A stretch of 64,000 nucleotides of DNA. Source: Sphingomonadales bacterium. Its GTDB lineage: Bacteria; Pseudomonadota; Alphaproteobacteria; Sphingomonadales; Sphingomonadaceae. Position 1 is the stretch's first letter, and every line of letters begins with the position of its first letter. The position numbers and the translations under genes are program-made. Below the pieces are notes generated by a model. It was not told where the DNA came from. It did not search any database and saw only the letters and a program-made list of their open reading frames with translations. The stretch spans positions 434,001 to 498,000 of the forward strand of contig JADKCA010000002.1 in assembly GCA_016714795.1 (NCBI GenBank), in the 5' to 3' direction. This document shows positions 23,299-31,477 of this stretch, piece by piece.

Positions 23299-24041
23299 TC
23301 ATCACCCGGCGGACCGCACTGATCGGGGCCTCCACGCTGCTGGCGGGGTGTGACCGGCTGAATGAGTCGGCCTCCTTCCGCAGCCTGACGGCGCAGGCGG
23401 AGCGCGCCAACTTCACCATCCAGCGCAGCCTTCAGGACCGAATGGCGCTTGCGCGTGAATTCGCGCCCGAACAGCGCAGCCGTGTGTTCCGCGCCAATGG
23501 CACGCGCCTGCCGCAGGGGGAGGATTACGCGCGCCACGCGGTGGAGAAGTTCGCCAATTGGCGGCTGAAGGTGGACGGGCTGGTGGCGCGCCCGCTCTCG
23601 CTGTCCATGGCAGAGTTGCGCGCGATGCCCGCCCGCACCCAGATCACGCGCCATGATTGCGTGGAAGGCTGGAGCGCCATCGGCCAATGGACTGGCGCGC
23701 CGCTCAAACTGCTGCTCGACGCAGCCGGGCTGAAGCCGACCGCCCGCTTCCTCGTTTTCCATTGCGCCGATACGATGCGTAGTGGTGTGCCCTATTATGA
23801 GAGCATCGATCTGATTGATGCCCTCCACCCGCAGACCATCCTCGCGTGGGGGCTGAATGGTGCGTTGCTCGATGTAGCGCATGGCGCGCCGGTTCGGCTG
23901 CGGGTGGAACGGCAATTGGGATATAAGCACGCCAAATATGTAGAGCGGATCGAAGCGGTCTCCGATCTGGCCAGCGTCTATGGTGGCAAGGGTGGCTATT
24001 GGGAAGATTCGACCGGATATGAATGGTATGCGGGGATCTAG
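23295..24041 (+). CDS. Molybdopterin-dependent oxidoreductase, exported lipoprotein (sulfite oxidase/MsrP-like)
   Basis: 248 residues of the oxidoreductase molybdopterin-binding (SUOX) fold. The N-terminus MIITRRTALIGASTLLAGCD has a twin-arginine followed by a lipobox (LLAGC, cysteine 19), so it is probably a Tat-exported lipoprotein. The likely Mo-ligand cysteine is C122 in RHDCVEGWSAIGQWTG. The C-terminus KHAKYVERIEAVSD is typical of YedY-like proteins. Coupled to the cytochrome b gene, it forms a YedYZ/MsrPQ-like pair, though with a b561-type partner. Substrate unknown; methionine sulfoxide or another S/N-oxide is inference. Confidence 0.87.
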   Translation: MIITRRTALIGASTLLAGCDRLNESASFRSLTAQAERANFTIQRSLQDRMALAREFAPEQRSRVFRANGTRLPQGEDYARHAVEKFANWRLKVDGLVARPLSLSMAELRAMPARTQITRHDCVEGWSAIGQWTGAPLKLLLDAAGLKPTARFLVFHCADTMRSGVPYYESIDLIDALHPQTILAWGLNGALLDVAHGAPVRLRVERQLGYKHAKYVERIEAVSDLASVYGGKGGYWEDSTGYEWYAGI

Positions 24042-24050
24042 CCGCATTGT

Positions 24051-24070
24051 TCTCCGGCGAAGGCCGGAGA
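24051..24070. repeat. Perfect 8-bp hairpin after the molybdopterin gene
   Basis: TCTCCGGC and GCCGGAGA around a GAAG loop. The CGGC-GAAG-GCCGG core recurs at 39369-39386 after sucD, so this is probably a half copy of a dispersed repeat. No T-run follows, so terminator activity is doubtful. Confidence 0.55.
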
Positions 24071-24152
24071 GCAGCTCTTCGAGTAACCCAGTTCATCCCC
24101 CATTCACAGAAGATACAGTGTAACATCATCTCATTGCTCTGGTGGGAGAATT

Positions 24153-25931
24153 ATGATGATGCGTCGGTCCATGGCCCTGATTTTGGGCTGTTCCATGTTG
24201 GCGGGCGGGGCTGTTCCAGTTGTCGGGCGGACGCCGCTGCCCAAGCCGGTTCCGCCTGGTGTCAATGACAGCCCGGTGCGCTGCAATACGCGTTCCCATG
24301 CCGAATATCCGACCGGTATGTACCGCTCTGCACCTGTAGGCGCATCGCGCGGCATCATGCACGGCAATATGGCTTCGCCCCCGCCCCCGCCACCTCCGCC
24401 TCCGCCTGTCGTCGGAATGCCCTCACCCAAAATCGCGGCGGATGCATCACGTGCGCAAGTTGCCGAAGTGAAGGCACATCCGGGCCGGGTCATGCCTCCG
24501 CATTACATGCCGCCGCCTCCCGAAAGCCGGGATCGTTATACTGGAGAAGCGGTGGCCAGCATCATGGCGGTGGCCGAACAACCGGTTTCCACCTTCTCGG
24601 TTGATGTGGACACGGCCTCTTACGCCAATGTCCGCCGCTTCCTCTCCGATGGTCAGTTGCCGCCAGCCGGGGCCGTGCGGACCGAGGAGATGGTCAACTA
24701 TTTCCGCTATGATTATGAAGCGCCGTCAGACCGCAGCCGCCCCTTTGCGCTTTCGGCCGATATGAGTCGCACGCCGTGGAATGCAGACACGCGGCTGCTG
24801 CGCATCGGCATCAACGGCTATGATCTGGCGAAGGACAAGCGCCCGCCTGCCAATCTGGTGTTTCTGGTGGATGTGTCCGGCTCCATGTTCAGCCAAGACA
24901 AGCTCCCGCTCGTCAAATCTTCGCTGGCCATGCTGGCGGACCGATTGTCTCCGCAGGATCGTGTCTCCATCGTTGTTTATGCGGGTGCTGCCGGTATCGT
25001 GCTCGAACCCACCAGCCAGCCGCATTACATCAAGGCCGCGCTCGATTGCTTGCAGGCCGGTGGGTCCACCGCAGGCGGGCAGGGTATGGAACTGGCCTAT
25101 GCGACGGCCCGCGCCCACTTCATCAAGGGCGGCGTCAATCGCGTGATCATGGCGACGGATGGTGACTTCAACGTCGGCATCTCTTCGCAGGACGGGATTG
25201 AGGCGATTGTGAAGAAGAATCGCGAAAGCGGCATCACCCTCACCACATTGGGCTTCGGGCGCGGCAATCTGAATGACGCGATGATGGAAAAAGTCGCAGA
25301 CATCGGCAACGGCAATTACGCCTATATCGACAGCGCCATCGAAGCGCAGAAGGTGCTCGATGAGGAAATGGCGGCGACACTGTTCACCATTGCCAAGGAT
25401 GTGAAGATCCAGATCGAGTTCAACCCGGCGCAAGTGAAGGAATATCGCCTGATCGGCTATGAAAACCGCATCCTCGCCGAAGAGGATTTCAACAATGACA
25501 AGGTGGATGCAGGCGATATCGGCGCCGGACATCAGGTGACGGCATTGTACGAGATCGTGCCCGCTTTTGGGCGCGGCTGGCTGCCCGAACGGCGCTATGC
25601 GGCCAATCGCGCAGCGGTCAAGCCTTCGGGTCCGGACAGCGAGATGGCGTGGCTCAAACTGCGTTACAAATTGCCCGATGGGGACAAGTCGATGTTGATC
25701 GAACGCCCGGTTCCTGCCAGCTGGATCAGCAATGCGGCGGCCCCGCGCGGAGACACCGCCTTTGCAGCATCGGTTGCGGCCTTCGGCCAGAAACTGCGCG
25801 GAGACAAATATCTGGGCAGTTATGGCTGGGCAGACATTCGCGCACTGGCGGGCGAACAGCGCGGCTATCTGCGTGAGGAATATCTGAAGCTGGTCGGTTT
25901 GGCAGCAGCGCAATCGCGGGAAGCGCAGTGA
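24153..25931 (+). CDS. YfbK-type von Willebrand factor A domain protein
   Basis: 592 residues. N-terminal hydrophobic export sequence (ALILGCSMLAGGAVPV), a low-complexity region with a run of ten prolines (residues about 76-85), the YfbK N-terminal domain (STFSVDVDTASYANVRRFL), a VWA domain with MIDAS motif DVSGS starting at D240, T in GGSTAGGQG and D in ATDGDFN, and the DUF3520 C-terminal region. Three in-frame ATGs are stacked at 24153, 24156 and 24159; GGGAG spacing favours the second or third. Expected at the cell envelope; function unknown. It is convergent with crtZ. Confidence 0.9.
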   Translation: MMMRRSMALILGCSMLAGGAVPVVGRTPLPKPVPPGVNDSPVRCNTRSHAEYPTGMYRSAPVGASRGIMHGNMASPPPPPPPPPPVVGMPSPKIAADASRAQVAEVKAHPGRVMPPHYMPPPPESRDRYTGEAVASIMAVAEQPVSTFSVDVDTASYANVRRFLSDGQLPPAGAVRTEEMVNYFRYDYEAPSDRSRPFALSADMSRTPWNADTRLLRIGINGYDLAKDKRPPANLVFLVDVSGSMFSQDKLPLVKSSLAMLADRLSPQDRVSIVVYAGAAGIVLEPTSQPHYIKAALDCLQAGGSTAGGQGMELAYATARAHFIKGGVNRVIMATDGDFNVGISSQDGIEAIVKKNRESGITLTTLGFGRGNLNDAMMEKVADIGNGNYAYIDSAIEAQKVLDEEMAATLFTIAKDVKIQIEFNPAQVKEYRLIGYENRILAEEDFNNDKVDAGDIGAGHQVTALYEIVPAFGRGWLPERRYAANRAAVKPSGPDSEMAWLKLRYKLPDGDKSMLIERPVPASWISNAAAPRGDTAFAASVAAFGQKLRGDKYLGSYGWADIRALAGEQRGYLREEYLKLVGLAAAQSREAQ

Positions 25932-25940
25932 CTGATATCA

Positions 25941-25970
25941 CGTCGCCCCCTCCAGCGCGGGGGCGACGTT
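25941..25970. terminator. Convergent terminator-like hairpin between VWA gene and crtZ
   Basis: ACGTCGCCCCC (25941-25951) and GGGGGCGACGT (25960-25970) form a perfect 11-bp stem with an 8-base loop, placed 10 bases from each stop codon of two convergent genes. The GC core resembles the family A repeat, suggesting a repeat used as a terminator. No clear T-run. Confidence 0.55.
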
Positions 25971-25979
25971 GAATGGGGG

Positions 25980-26504
25980 TTACTCCAGCCCCCGCCCCAC
26001 TGGCGCGCGCACCCCGGCATAGCCCTTGGCTGCCAGTTCAGCCTTGAGAGCCTCAGGCTTCGGCGCGTAGATGAAGCCGAAGCTGACATTGTCCTCGCGC
26101 GTTTCGACGATGTGGTGCAGGCGGTGTGCCTGCACGATGCGCTTCATATAGGCGCTGCGCGGCACATAGCCGGTGTTGATCCTTTTATGGACGATGACAT
26201 CGTGAAAGCCGAAATAGATCGCACCATAGGCCGCCACGCCCGCGCCAACCCACACTGCCCAAGCGCCCCAGTCACTCTGCGCGCCGCCATAAATCAACGT
26301 GATCGAGGGCACGGCGAAGATCGCTGCATAAAGATCATTCAGCTCGAACCGGCCCGTGCGCACGCGATGATGGCTTTCGTGCAGGAACCAGCCAAAGCCA
26401 TGCATCACCCAACGGTGCATCACATAGGCAAAGCCTTCCATGAAGGCGACGGTGAGGATGAAGAGCAGCAATCCGATGAACATGAACGCCATATAACAAG
26501 CCAT
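25980..26504 (-). CDS. crtZ: Carotenoid 3-hydroxylase, sterol desaturase family (CrtZ type)
   Basis: 174-residue membrane di-iron hydroxylase. The histidine clusters are HRWVMHG, HESHH, FHDVIVHKR and HRLHH, in the order and spacing of CrtZ beta-carotene hydroxylases, which add hydroxyls to the beta-rings and lead to zeaxanthin, a usual step towards nostoxanthin in sphingomonads. Two or three hydrophobic helices separate them. M1 (26504) and M5 are both possible starts. No other carotenoid gene is adjacent. A fatty-acid or sterol hydroxylase is less likely given the short length. Confidence 0.87.
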   Translation of the reverse strand: MACYMAFMFIGLLLFILTVAFMEGFAYVMHRWVMHGFGWFLHESHHRVRTGRFELNDLYAAIFAVPSITLIYGGAQSDWGAWAVWVGAGVAAYGAIYFGFHDVIVHKRINTGYVPRSAYMKRIVQAHRLHHIVETREDNVSFGFIYAPKPEALKAELAAKGYAGVRAPVGRGLE

Positions 26505-26627
26505 TCAGGAACATGTCACGCAGCGATGTCTAGATCGGTCTTCGACAGGCCGGACGTCGGGTTTGCCCCCAGTTGCGTCGCGTATCAGGGGTTGATTGCC
26601 GGTCTGTCATGCTCCAGCGGGGTGGCC

Positions 26628-26942
26628 ATGCGAATTCCCTCTCTCATCGTGTGCGTCACCCCGCTTCTGCTCTCCGCCTGCGCTACGCCTGAAAGCCGCC
26701 TTGCTGCGGGACTGCGCGAAGCCGGTATGGGCCGGACGATGGCCACCTGCATGGCGGATGACATGGCCAAGGACTTGTCCATCGGCCAGCTTCTCAAACT
26801 CTCCAAGCTTGGCAAGTTCCGCGAAAAATCGATGGGCGATATGTCCATGCGTGAATTCCTGAAGGCCACGCGCGCGCTGCAAGACCCGGATATTCTCCGC
26901 ATTGCGACCGCGGCCAGCCTGATTTGCGCCATCCGCACTTGA
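26628..26942 (+). CDS. Small lipoprotein of unknown function
   Basis: 104 residues starting MRIPSLIVCVTPLLLSAC: a short signal peptide with a lipobox LSAC, predicting a lipid-anchored cysteine near residue 18. The mature part is helical and rich in methionine and lysine (MGRTMATCMADDMAKDL). No recognised domain. The start codon is uncertain because the frame stays open upstream and no strong Shine-Dalgarno is seen. It stands alone between crtZ (divergent) and sucC. Confidence 0.65.
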   Translation: MRIPSLIVCVTPLLLSACATPESRLAAGLREAGMGRTMATCMADDMAKDLSIGQLLKLSKLGKFREKSMGDMSMREFLKATRALQDPDILRIATAASLICAIRT

Positions 26943-27024
26943 GAACATCGGCGTTCGGGCTTCCCAATCGCGCCCGGCTATGCTTTAGGCGCTCGCAAAC
27001 CTCCCTAGAGTCGAAGGCGAAGCG

Positions 27025-28234
27025 ATGAACATTCACGAATATCAGGCGAAGGAACTGCTGGCGAAATATGGCGTCGCCGTTCCCAAGGGTATTGCGGCCA
27101 TGTCGGTCGAAGAAGCGGTGGAAGCCGCCAAGCAGCTTCCCGGCCCGCTTTATGTCGTGAAGGCGCAGATCCACGCCGGTGGCCGTGGCAAGGGCAAGTT
27201 CAAGGAACTCCCCGCCGACGCCAAGGGCGGTGTCCGCCTCGCCAAGTCGCTCGACGAAGTTCGCGCGCACGCTACCGACATGCTGGGCAACACGCTGGTG
27301 ACGATCCAGACCGGTGAAGCGGGCAAGCAGGTCAATCGTCTTTACATCACCGACGGCGTGGACATCGGCAAGGAGTTCTACCTCGCTCTGCTCGTGGACC
27401 GCGCGTCCAGCCGCATCGCGATTGTCGCTTCCACCGAAGGCGGCATGGACATTGAAACCGTCGCGCATGACACGCCGGAAAAGATCCACACCATCACCGT
27501 CGATCCGGCCACCGGCCTTCAGCCGCACCATGGCCGCGCGGTTGCCAATGCGCTGGGCCTGTCGGGGGACCTCGCCAAGCAGTGCCAGAAGATCCTCCAG
27601 CGGCCTTTATGACGCCTTCATTGGCACCGATGCCTCGCAGATCGAAATCAACCCGCTCGCGGTCTGCCCGACGGCGGACGGTGACAAATTGTTCGTGCTC
27701 GACGCGAAGGTCGGCTTTGATTCGAACTCGCTCTTCCGCCACAAGGATCTGGTCGAACTGCGCGATCTGACCGAGGAAGACCCCGCCGAAATCGAAGCGA
27801 GCGAATATGACCTCGCCTATATCAAGCTGGACGGCAATATCGGCTGCATGGTCAATGGCGCGGGGCTTGCCATGGCGACGATGGACATCATCAAGCTCAA
27901 CGGCGAATTCCCTGCCAACTTCCTCGACGTGGGCGGCGGTGCCACCACCGAAAAGGTGACGGCTGCGTTCAAGATCATCCTGCGCGATCCGGCGGTGAAG
28001 GGCATTCTCGTCAATATCTTCGGCGGCATCATGAAGTGCGACATCATCGCAGACGGCATTGTGGCTGCGGCGAAGGAAGTGAACCTCTCGGTTCCGCTGG
28101 TCGTGCGTCTGGAAGGCACCAATGTGCAGCAGGGCAAGGATATTCTCGCCAATTCCGGTCTGCCGATTGTTGCCGCCAATGATCTGGGCGACGCGGCAGA
28201 AAAGATTGTGGCGGAGGTGCGCAAGGCGGCCTGA
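27025..28234 (+). pseudogene. sucC: Succinyl-CoA synthetase beta subunit, frameshifted
   Basis: The beta subunit of ADP-forming succinyl-CoA synthetase. The first 192 residues (MNIHEYQAKELL, ATP-grasp domain with AQIHAGGRGKGKFK) are in one frame and end at a TGA at 27610-27612. Homology resumes at once in the next frame (GLYDAFIGTDASQIEINPLAV ... GNIGCMVNGAGLAMATMD, NIFGGIMKCD) and runs to 28234. One surplus base near 27601 (CAG-C-GGC) explains it: removing it gives a normal protein of about 402 residues with all motifs. Either a sequencing/assembly error or a recent mutation. The partner sucD is about 10 kb away, in the mdh-sucAB cluster. Confidence 0.85.
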
Positions 28235-28281
28235 TCGGGTTTCGCTTGCATTTCCGGAAAAATTGTGCAGTGCAGCACGAC

Positions 28282-28299
28282 GTTGACGTAAACGTAAAC
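28282..28299. promoter_or_regulatory. LiuR-like (MerR-type) operator upstream of etfBA
   Basis: GTTGACGTAAACGTAAAC: half-sites GTTGACGT and ACGTAAAC are inverted copies at 7 of 8 positions around AA. It matches the general form I recall for LiuR sites (TTKACGT-AA-ACGTMAA), which control branched-chain amino acid and fatty acid degradation and often etfBA in proteobacteria. It lies 14 bases ahead of the etfB start, so binding would block transcription or initiation. Confidence 0.5.
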
Positions 28300-28313
28300 A
28301 TCGGAGAGATACG

Positions 28314-29060
28314 ATGAAGATTCTCGTCCCCGTGAAGCGGGTGATTGATTACAATGTGAAGCCGCGGGTGAAGCCTGATGGCTCTGGTGTTGATCTCGCC
28401 AACGTGAAGATGTCGATGAATCCGTTCGACGAAATCGCGGTGGAGGAAGCAATCCGCCTGAAGGAAAAGGGCGTGGCAACTGAAATCGTCGCGGTTTCCG
28501 TCGGTCCGGACAAGGCGCAGGAAACGCTCCGCACCGCGCTCGCCATGGGTGCGGACCGCGCCATCCTCGTCGTTGCAGAAGATGTTGAGCCGCTCGGTGT
28601 CGCCAAGCTCCTTGCCAAGATCATGGAAGAAGAAGCCCCCGGCCTCGTCATCCTCGGCAAGCAGGCGATCGACGATGACAGCAACCAGACCGGCCAGATG
28701 CTGGCAGCCCTGACGGGCCGTCCGCAGGGCACATTTGCCAGCGCGGTGGTGGTCGATGGCGACAGCGTCAACGTGACCCGCGAAGTTGATGGCGGTCTTG
28801 AAACCGTCGCGCTGAAGGCCCCGGCCATCGTGACGACCGATTTGCGCCTCAACGAGCCGCGCTATGCTTCGCTTCCGAACATCATGAAGGCCAAGTCCAA
28901 GCCGCTCGCGCAGAAGACCCCGGCTGATTATGGTGTGGATGTGTCGCCGCGCCTCACCACGCTGAAGGTGACCGAGCCTGCCCAGCGCAGCGCCGGTGTG
29001 AAGGTGGCCGATGTGGACGCACTGGTTGCCAAACTCAAGGAAATGGGAGTTGCCGCATGA
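28314..29060 (+). CDS. etfB: Electron transfer flavoprotein beta subunit
   Basis: 248 residues. Binds AMP and, with EtfA, accepts electrons from acyl-CoA and other dehydrogenases for delivery to ETF:ubiquinone oxidoreductase. Begins MKILVPVKRVIDYNVK and has the family pattern MNPFDEIAVEEAIRLKEKG, LGKQAIDDDSNQTGQML and the C-terminal ADVDALVAKLKEMG. Start ATG 28314 after CGGAGAGA. It overlaps etfA by four bases (ATGA). A LiuR-like site stands upstream, suggesting control by catabolism of branched-chain amino acids or fatty acids. Confidence 0.96.
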   Translation: MKILVPVKRVIDYNVKPRVKPDGSGVDLANVKMSMNPFDEIAVEEAIRLKEKGVATEIVAVSVGPDKAQETLRTALAMGADRAILVVAEDVEPLGVAKLLAKIMEEEAPGLVILGKQAIDDDSNQTGQMLAALTGRPQGTFASAVVVDGDSVNVTREVDGGLETVALKAPAIVTTDLRLNEPRYASLPNIMKAKSKPLAQKTPADYGVDVSPRLTTLKVTEPAQRSAGVKVADVDALVAKLKEMGVAA

Positions 29061-29986
29061 GCGTCCTCGTTTATGCCGAACATGACAATGCGTCGCTGAA
29101 GGATGCCACGCTCGCTGTCGTGACCGCCGGTGCCCAGTTGGGCGAAGTCCATGTGCTTGTGGCTGGCAATGGCTGCGATGCCGTGGCCCAGTCTGCCGCA
29201 AAGATTGCGGGCGTTGCCAAGGTGCTGGTCGCCAATGATGGCGCGCTGGCCAACCAGCTGGCGGAAAATGTCGCGCCGGTCGTGGCGGGCCTCATGGCCG
29301 GTTATGACGCCGTGCTGTTCCCGGCGACTGCGCATGGCAAGAACATCGCACCCCGCGTGGCCGCGCTGCTCGACGTGATGCAGATTTCGGACATATTGTC
29401 GGTCGAAAGCGCAGACACGTTCACGCGCCCGATCTATGCCGGCAACGCGATTGCGACCGTCCAGTCCTCCGACGCCAAGAAGGTCATCACCGTGCGCGGC
29501 ACGGCCTTCGCCAAGGCGGCAGCGGAAGGCGGCTCGGCTGCTGTCGAAGCGGCAACGGGTGCGGTGGATGCCGGTCTATCCAGCTTCGTCGGCGCAGAAA
29601 TCGCCAAGCTGGAACGTCCGGAACTGACCTCGGCCAAGATCATCGTCTCTGGTGGTCGTGCGCTCAAGGACGCCGAAACCTTCCAGCAGGTCATCTTCCC
29701 GCTGGCGGACAAGCTGGGTGCCGCTGTCGGCGCGTCGCGCGCTGCGGTGGACGCGGGCTATGTCCCCAATGATTATCAGGTTGGCCAGACCGGCAAGATT
29801 GTCGCTCCTGAAGTCTATGTCGCGGTTGGCATTTCCGGCGCGATCCAGCATCTGGCTGGCATGAAGGACAGCAAGACCATCATCGCGATCAACAAGGATG
29901 AAGACGCCCCCATCTTTCAGGTGGCGGACCTCGGCCTTGTGGCAGACCTGTTCAAGGCCGTGCCGGAGCTCGTTGAAAAGCTCTGA
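29057..29986 (+). CDS. etfA: Electron transfer flavoprotein alpha subunit
   Basis: 309 residues; binds the FAD of the ETF heterodimer. N-terminal adenine-nucleotide alpha-hydrolase-like domain (MSVLVYAEHDNASLKDATL) and C-terminal FAD domain with GGRALKDAETF, GASRAAVDAGYVPNDYQVGQTGK, VAPEVYVAVGISGAIQHLAGM and IIAINKDEDAPIFQVADLGLV. Translationally coupled to etfB and followed by an intrinsic terminator at 30013-30039. Confidence 0.96.
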   Translation: MSVLVYAEHDNASLKDATLAVVTAGAQLGEVHVLVAGNGCDAVAQSAAKIAGVAKVLVANDGALANQLAENVAPVVAGLMAGYDAVLFPATAHGKNIAPRVAALLDVMQISDILSVESADTFTRPIYAGNAIATVQSSDAKKVITVRGTAFAKAAAEGGSAAVEAATGAVDAGLSSFVGAEIAKLERPELTSAKIIVSGGRALKDAETFQQVIFPLADKLGAAVGASRAAVDAGYVPNDYQVGQTGKIVAPEVYVAVGISGAIQHLAGMKDSKTIIAINKDEDAPIFQVADLGLVADLFKAVPELVEKL

Positions 29987-30012
29987 TCCGGACTTTTGGA
30001 ATTTGTCGAAAA

Positions 30013-30039
30013 GGGCGGTCCGCTTGGGCCGCCCTTTTT
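30013..30039 (+). terminator. Intrinsic terminator after etfBA
   Basis: GGGCGGTCC (30013-30021) pairs with GGGCCGCCC (30026-30034) around a short loop and is followed at once by TTTTT. It lies 27 bases past the etfA stop and is the clearest rho-independent terminator in the window. Confidence 0.85.
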
Positions 30040-30171
30040 GTTTGCGGCATGGCGGAAGATGGTGAACCCGCACGTCCGCCGGCGTCTTTGTCAGGCTGGG
30101 GATGACGGGGGGGCTTGAACATTGGTGAATCAGGCCAGATATAGGGCGTCAGTTGAACAGAAGGATGTCCC

Positions 30172-30792
30172 ATGCACCCCGCAGACGCGCTTATTCCCAT
30201 CGTTATCGAACAGTCGAACCGCGGCGAACGCAGCTTCGACATTTATTCGCGCCTGCTGCGTGAGCGCATCGTCTTCGTGAATGGCGGGATTGAGGATCAG
30301 ATGGCATCGGTGATCGTCGCCCAGCTGCTCTTCCTTGAATCGGAAAATCCGAAAAAGGACATCTGGATGTACATCAACTCGCCGGGCGGCGTCGTCACGG
30401 CGGGCATGGCGATCCATGACACCATGCAATATATCCGCCCCAAGGTGGGCACGGTCTGCATCGGTCAGGCCGCGTCCATGGGCAGCTTCCTGCTGGCATC
30501 TGGCGAGCCGGGGATGCGCGTGGCGCTCACCAATGCGCGCGTGATGATCCACCAGCCTTCGGGCGGCGCGCAGGGCCAGGCGACCGATATCGCGATTCAG
30601 GCCAAGGAAATCCTGCGCATCCGCTCCAGCATGAACGGCCTCTATGCCAAATATACTGGCAAGCCGATCGAGGAGATCGAAACGGCGATGGAGCGCGACA
30701 ATTTCATGACGGCAGACGAAGCCAAGACCTTCGGGCTGATTGATGAAGTGTTCGAAAAACGCCCGGCTGCCACGGACGATTCAGCATCCTGA
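30172..30792 (+). CDS. clpP: ATP-dependent Clp protease proteolytic subunit
   Basis: 206-residue serine protease subunit that assembles as a tetradecamer and works with ClpX or ClpA. The serine nucleophile is in GQAASMGSFLL (about residue 103), the histidine in VMIHQPSGG (about 127), and the aspartate further on near MERDNFM. The propeptide is short. Start ATG 30172. It is followed by a lipoprotein gene and then clpX, so the usual clpP-clpX pair is interrupted. Confidence 0.96.
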   Translation: MHPADALIPIVIEQSNRGERSFDIYSRLLRERIVFVNGGIEDQMASVIVAQLLFLESENPKKDIWMYINSPGGVVTAGMAIHDTMQYIRPKVGTVCIGQAASMGSFLLASGEPGMRVALTNARVMIHQPSGGAQGQATDIAIQAKEILRIRSSMNGLYAKYTGKPIEEIETAMERDNFMTADEAKTFGLIDEVFEKRPAATDDSAS

Positions 30793-30812
30793 GCACTGTG
30801 ATCCTGATCAAG

Positions 30813-30834
30813 GACGGCCGTGCGATTGGCCGTC
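30813..30834 (+). terminator. Hairpin after clpP
   Basis: GACGGCC (30813-30819) and GGCCGTC (30828-30834) form a perfect 7-bp stem with an 8-base loop, 20 bases after the clpP stop. The sequence after it (ACTCTGCTTTCT) is only weakly T-rich, so termination may be partial. Confidence 0.45.
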
Positions 30835-30865
30835 ACTCTGCTTTCTCGACATGTGTGGGAGATTG

Positions 30866-31360
30866 ATGATGCGCGCCTTGATTCTGCTGGCTCCTTTGAT
30901 GCTTGCGGCCTGTGGTTCGAACGAAAAAACCGTCACGATCAAGGATGGTGACGGCAAGGATCAGACTGTCACGGTCAGCGAAGATGAGTCTACAACCACG
31001 CTGAAGTCTGATGAAGGGCAAGCGGTCATTCGTCAGGGTGAAGATGCGGCCAAGATGGCTGAATTTCCGGCCCACGCGCCGCAATATCCCGGGTCTACCG
31101 TGAAGTCCTCTGCCGATTTTTCGGGCAAGGATGGGCAATCGGGCGCGATGATGGCGCAGGAAACCAGCGACGCGCCAGACAAGGTGATGGCCTTTTACAA
31201 GGACAAGGTGAAGGCCTCAGGCAAGAAGGTTGCCATGGAAACCACGACCCCCGAAGGGGGGCTGATCGCCGTGGAAGATGCTGGCGGCAAGGGCGGCATG
31301 ATGATCATGGTCAGCCGTGAAGGCGACAAGACACAGATCACTTATGTGGCCGGGCAATAG
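30866..31360 (+). CDS. Putative lipoprotein between clpP and clpX
   Basis: 164 residues. Signal peptide with lipobox: MMRALILLAPLMLAACGSNE, predicting a lipid-modified cysteine near residue 17. The mature protein is hydrophilic and has a repeated KDGDGKDQTVTVSEDES-type segment, then AQYPG-like and DKVMAFYKDKVKASGKKV, recalling envelope lipoproteins with a DUF4367/PepSY-like flavour; no firm family match. ATGs at 30866 and 30869 both follow GTGGGAGA. Its position between clpP and clpX does not by itself imply a proteolysis role. Confidence 0.75.
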   Translation: MMRALILLAPLMLAACGSNEKTVTIKDGDGKDQTVTVSEDESTTTLKSDEGQAVIRQGEDAAKMAEFPAHAPQYPGSTVKSSADFSGKDGQSGAMMAQETSDAPDKVMAFYKDKVKASGKKVAMETTTPEGGLIAVEDAGGKGGMMIMVSREGDKTQITYVAGQ

Positions 31361-31477
31361 CGTATTGCCGCCCCACACTGCGGATTAAGAACGAAAATTC
31401 ATTGCCGGTTGGCATTTTGACGCTAACATGAGGGCCGTGTGGCGTTGTTTGCGCCTGCCCGCCAAGGAAAGAGTTGA

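Noticed and set aside
27595..27615. Programmed ribosomal frameshifting in sucC
   Set aside because: No slippery heptamer, rare-codon stop or downstream structure is apparent, and sucC is not known to be recoded; an error or a plain mutation is more likely.
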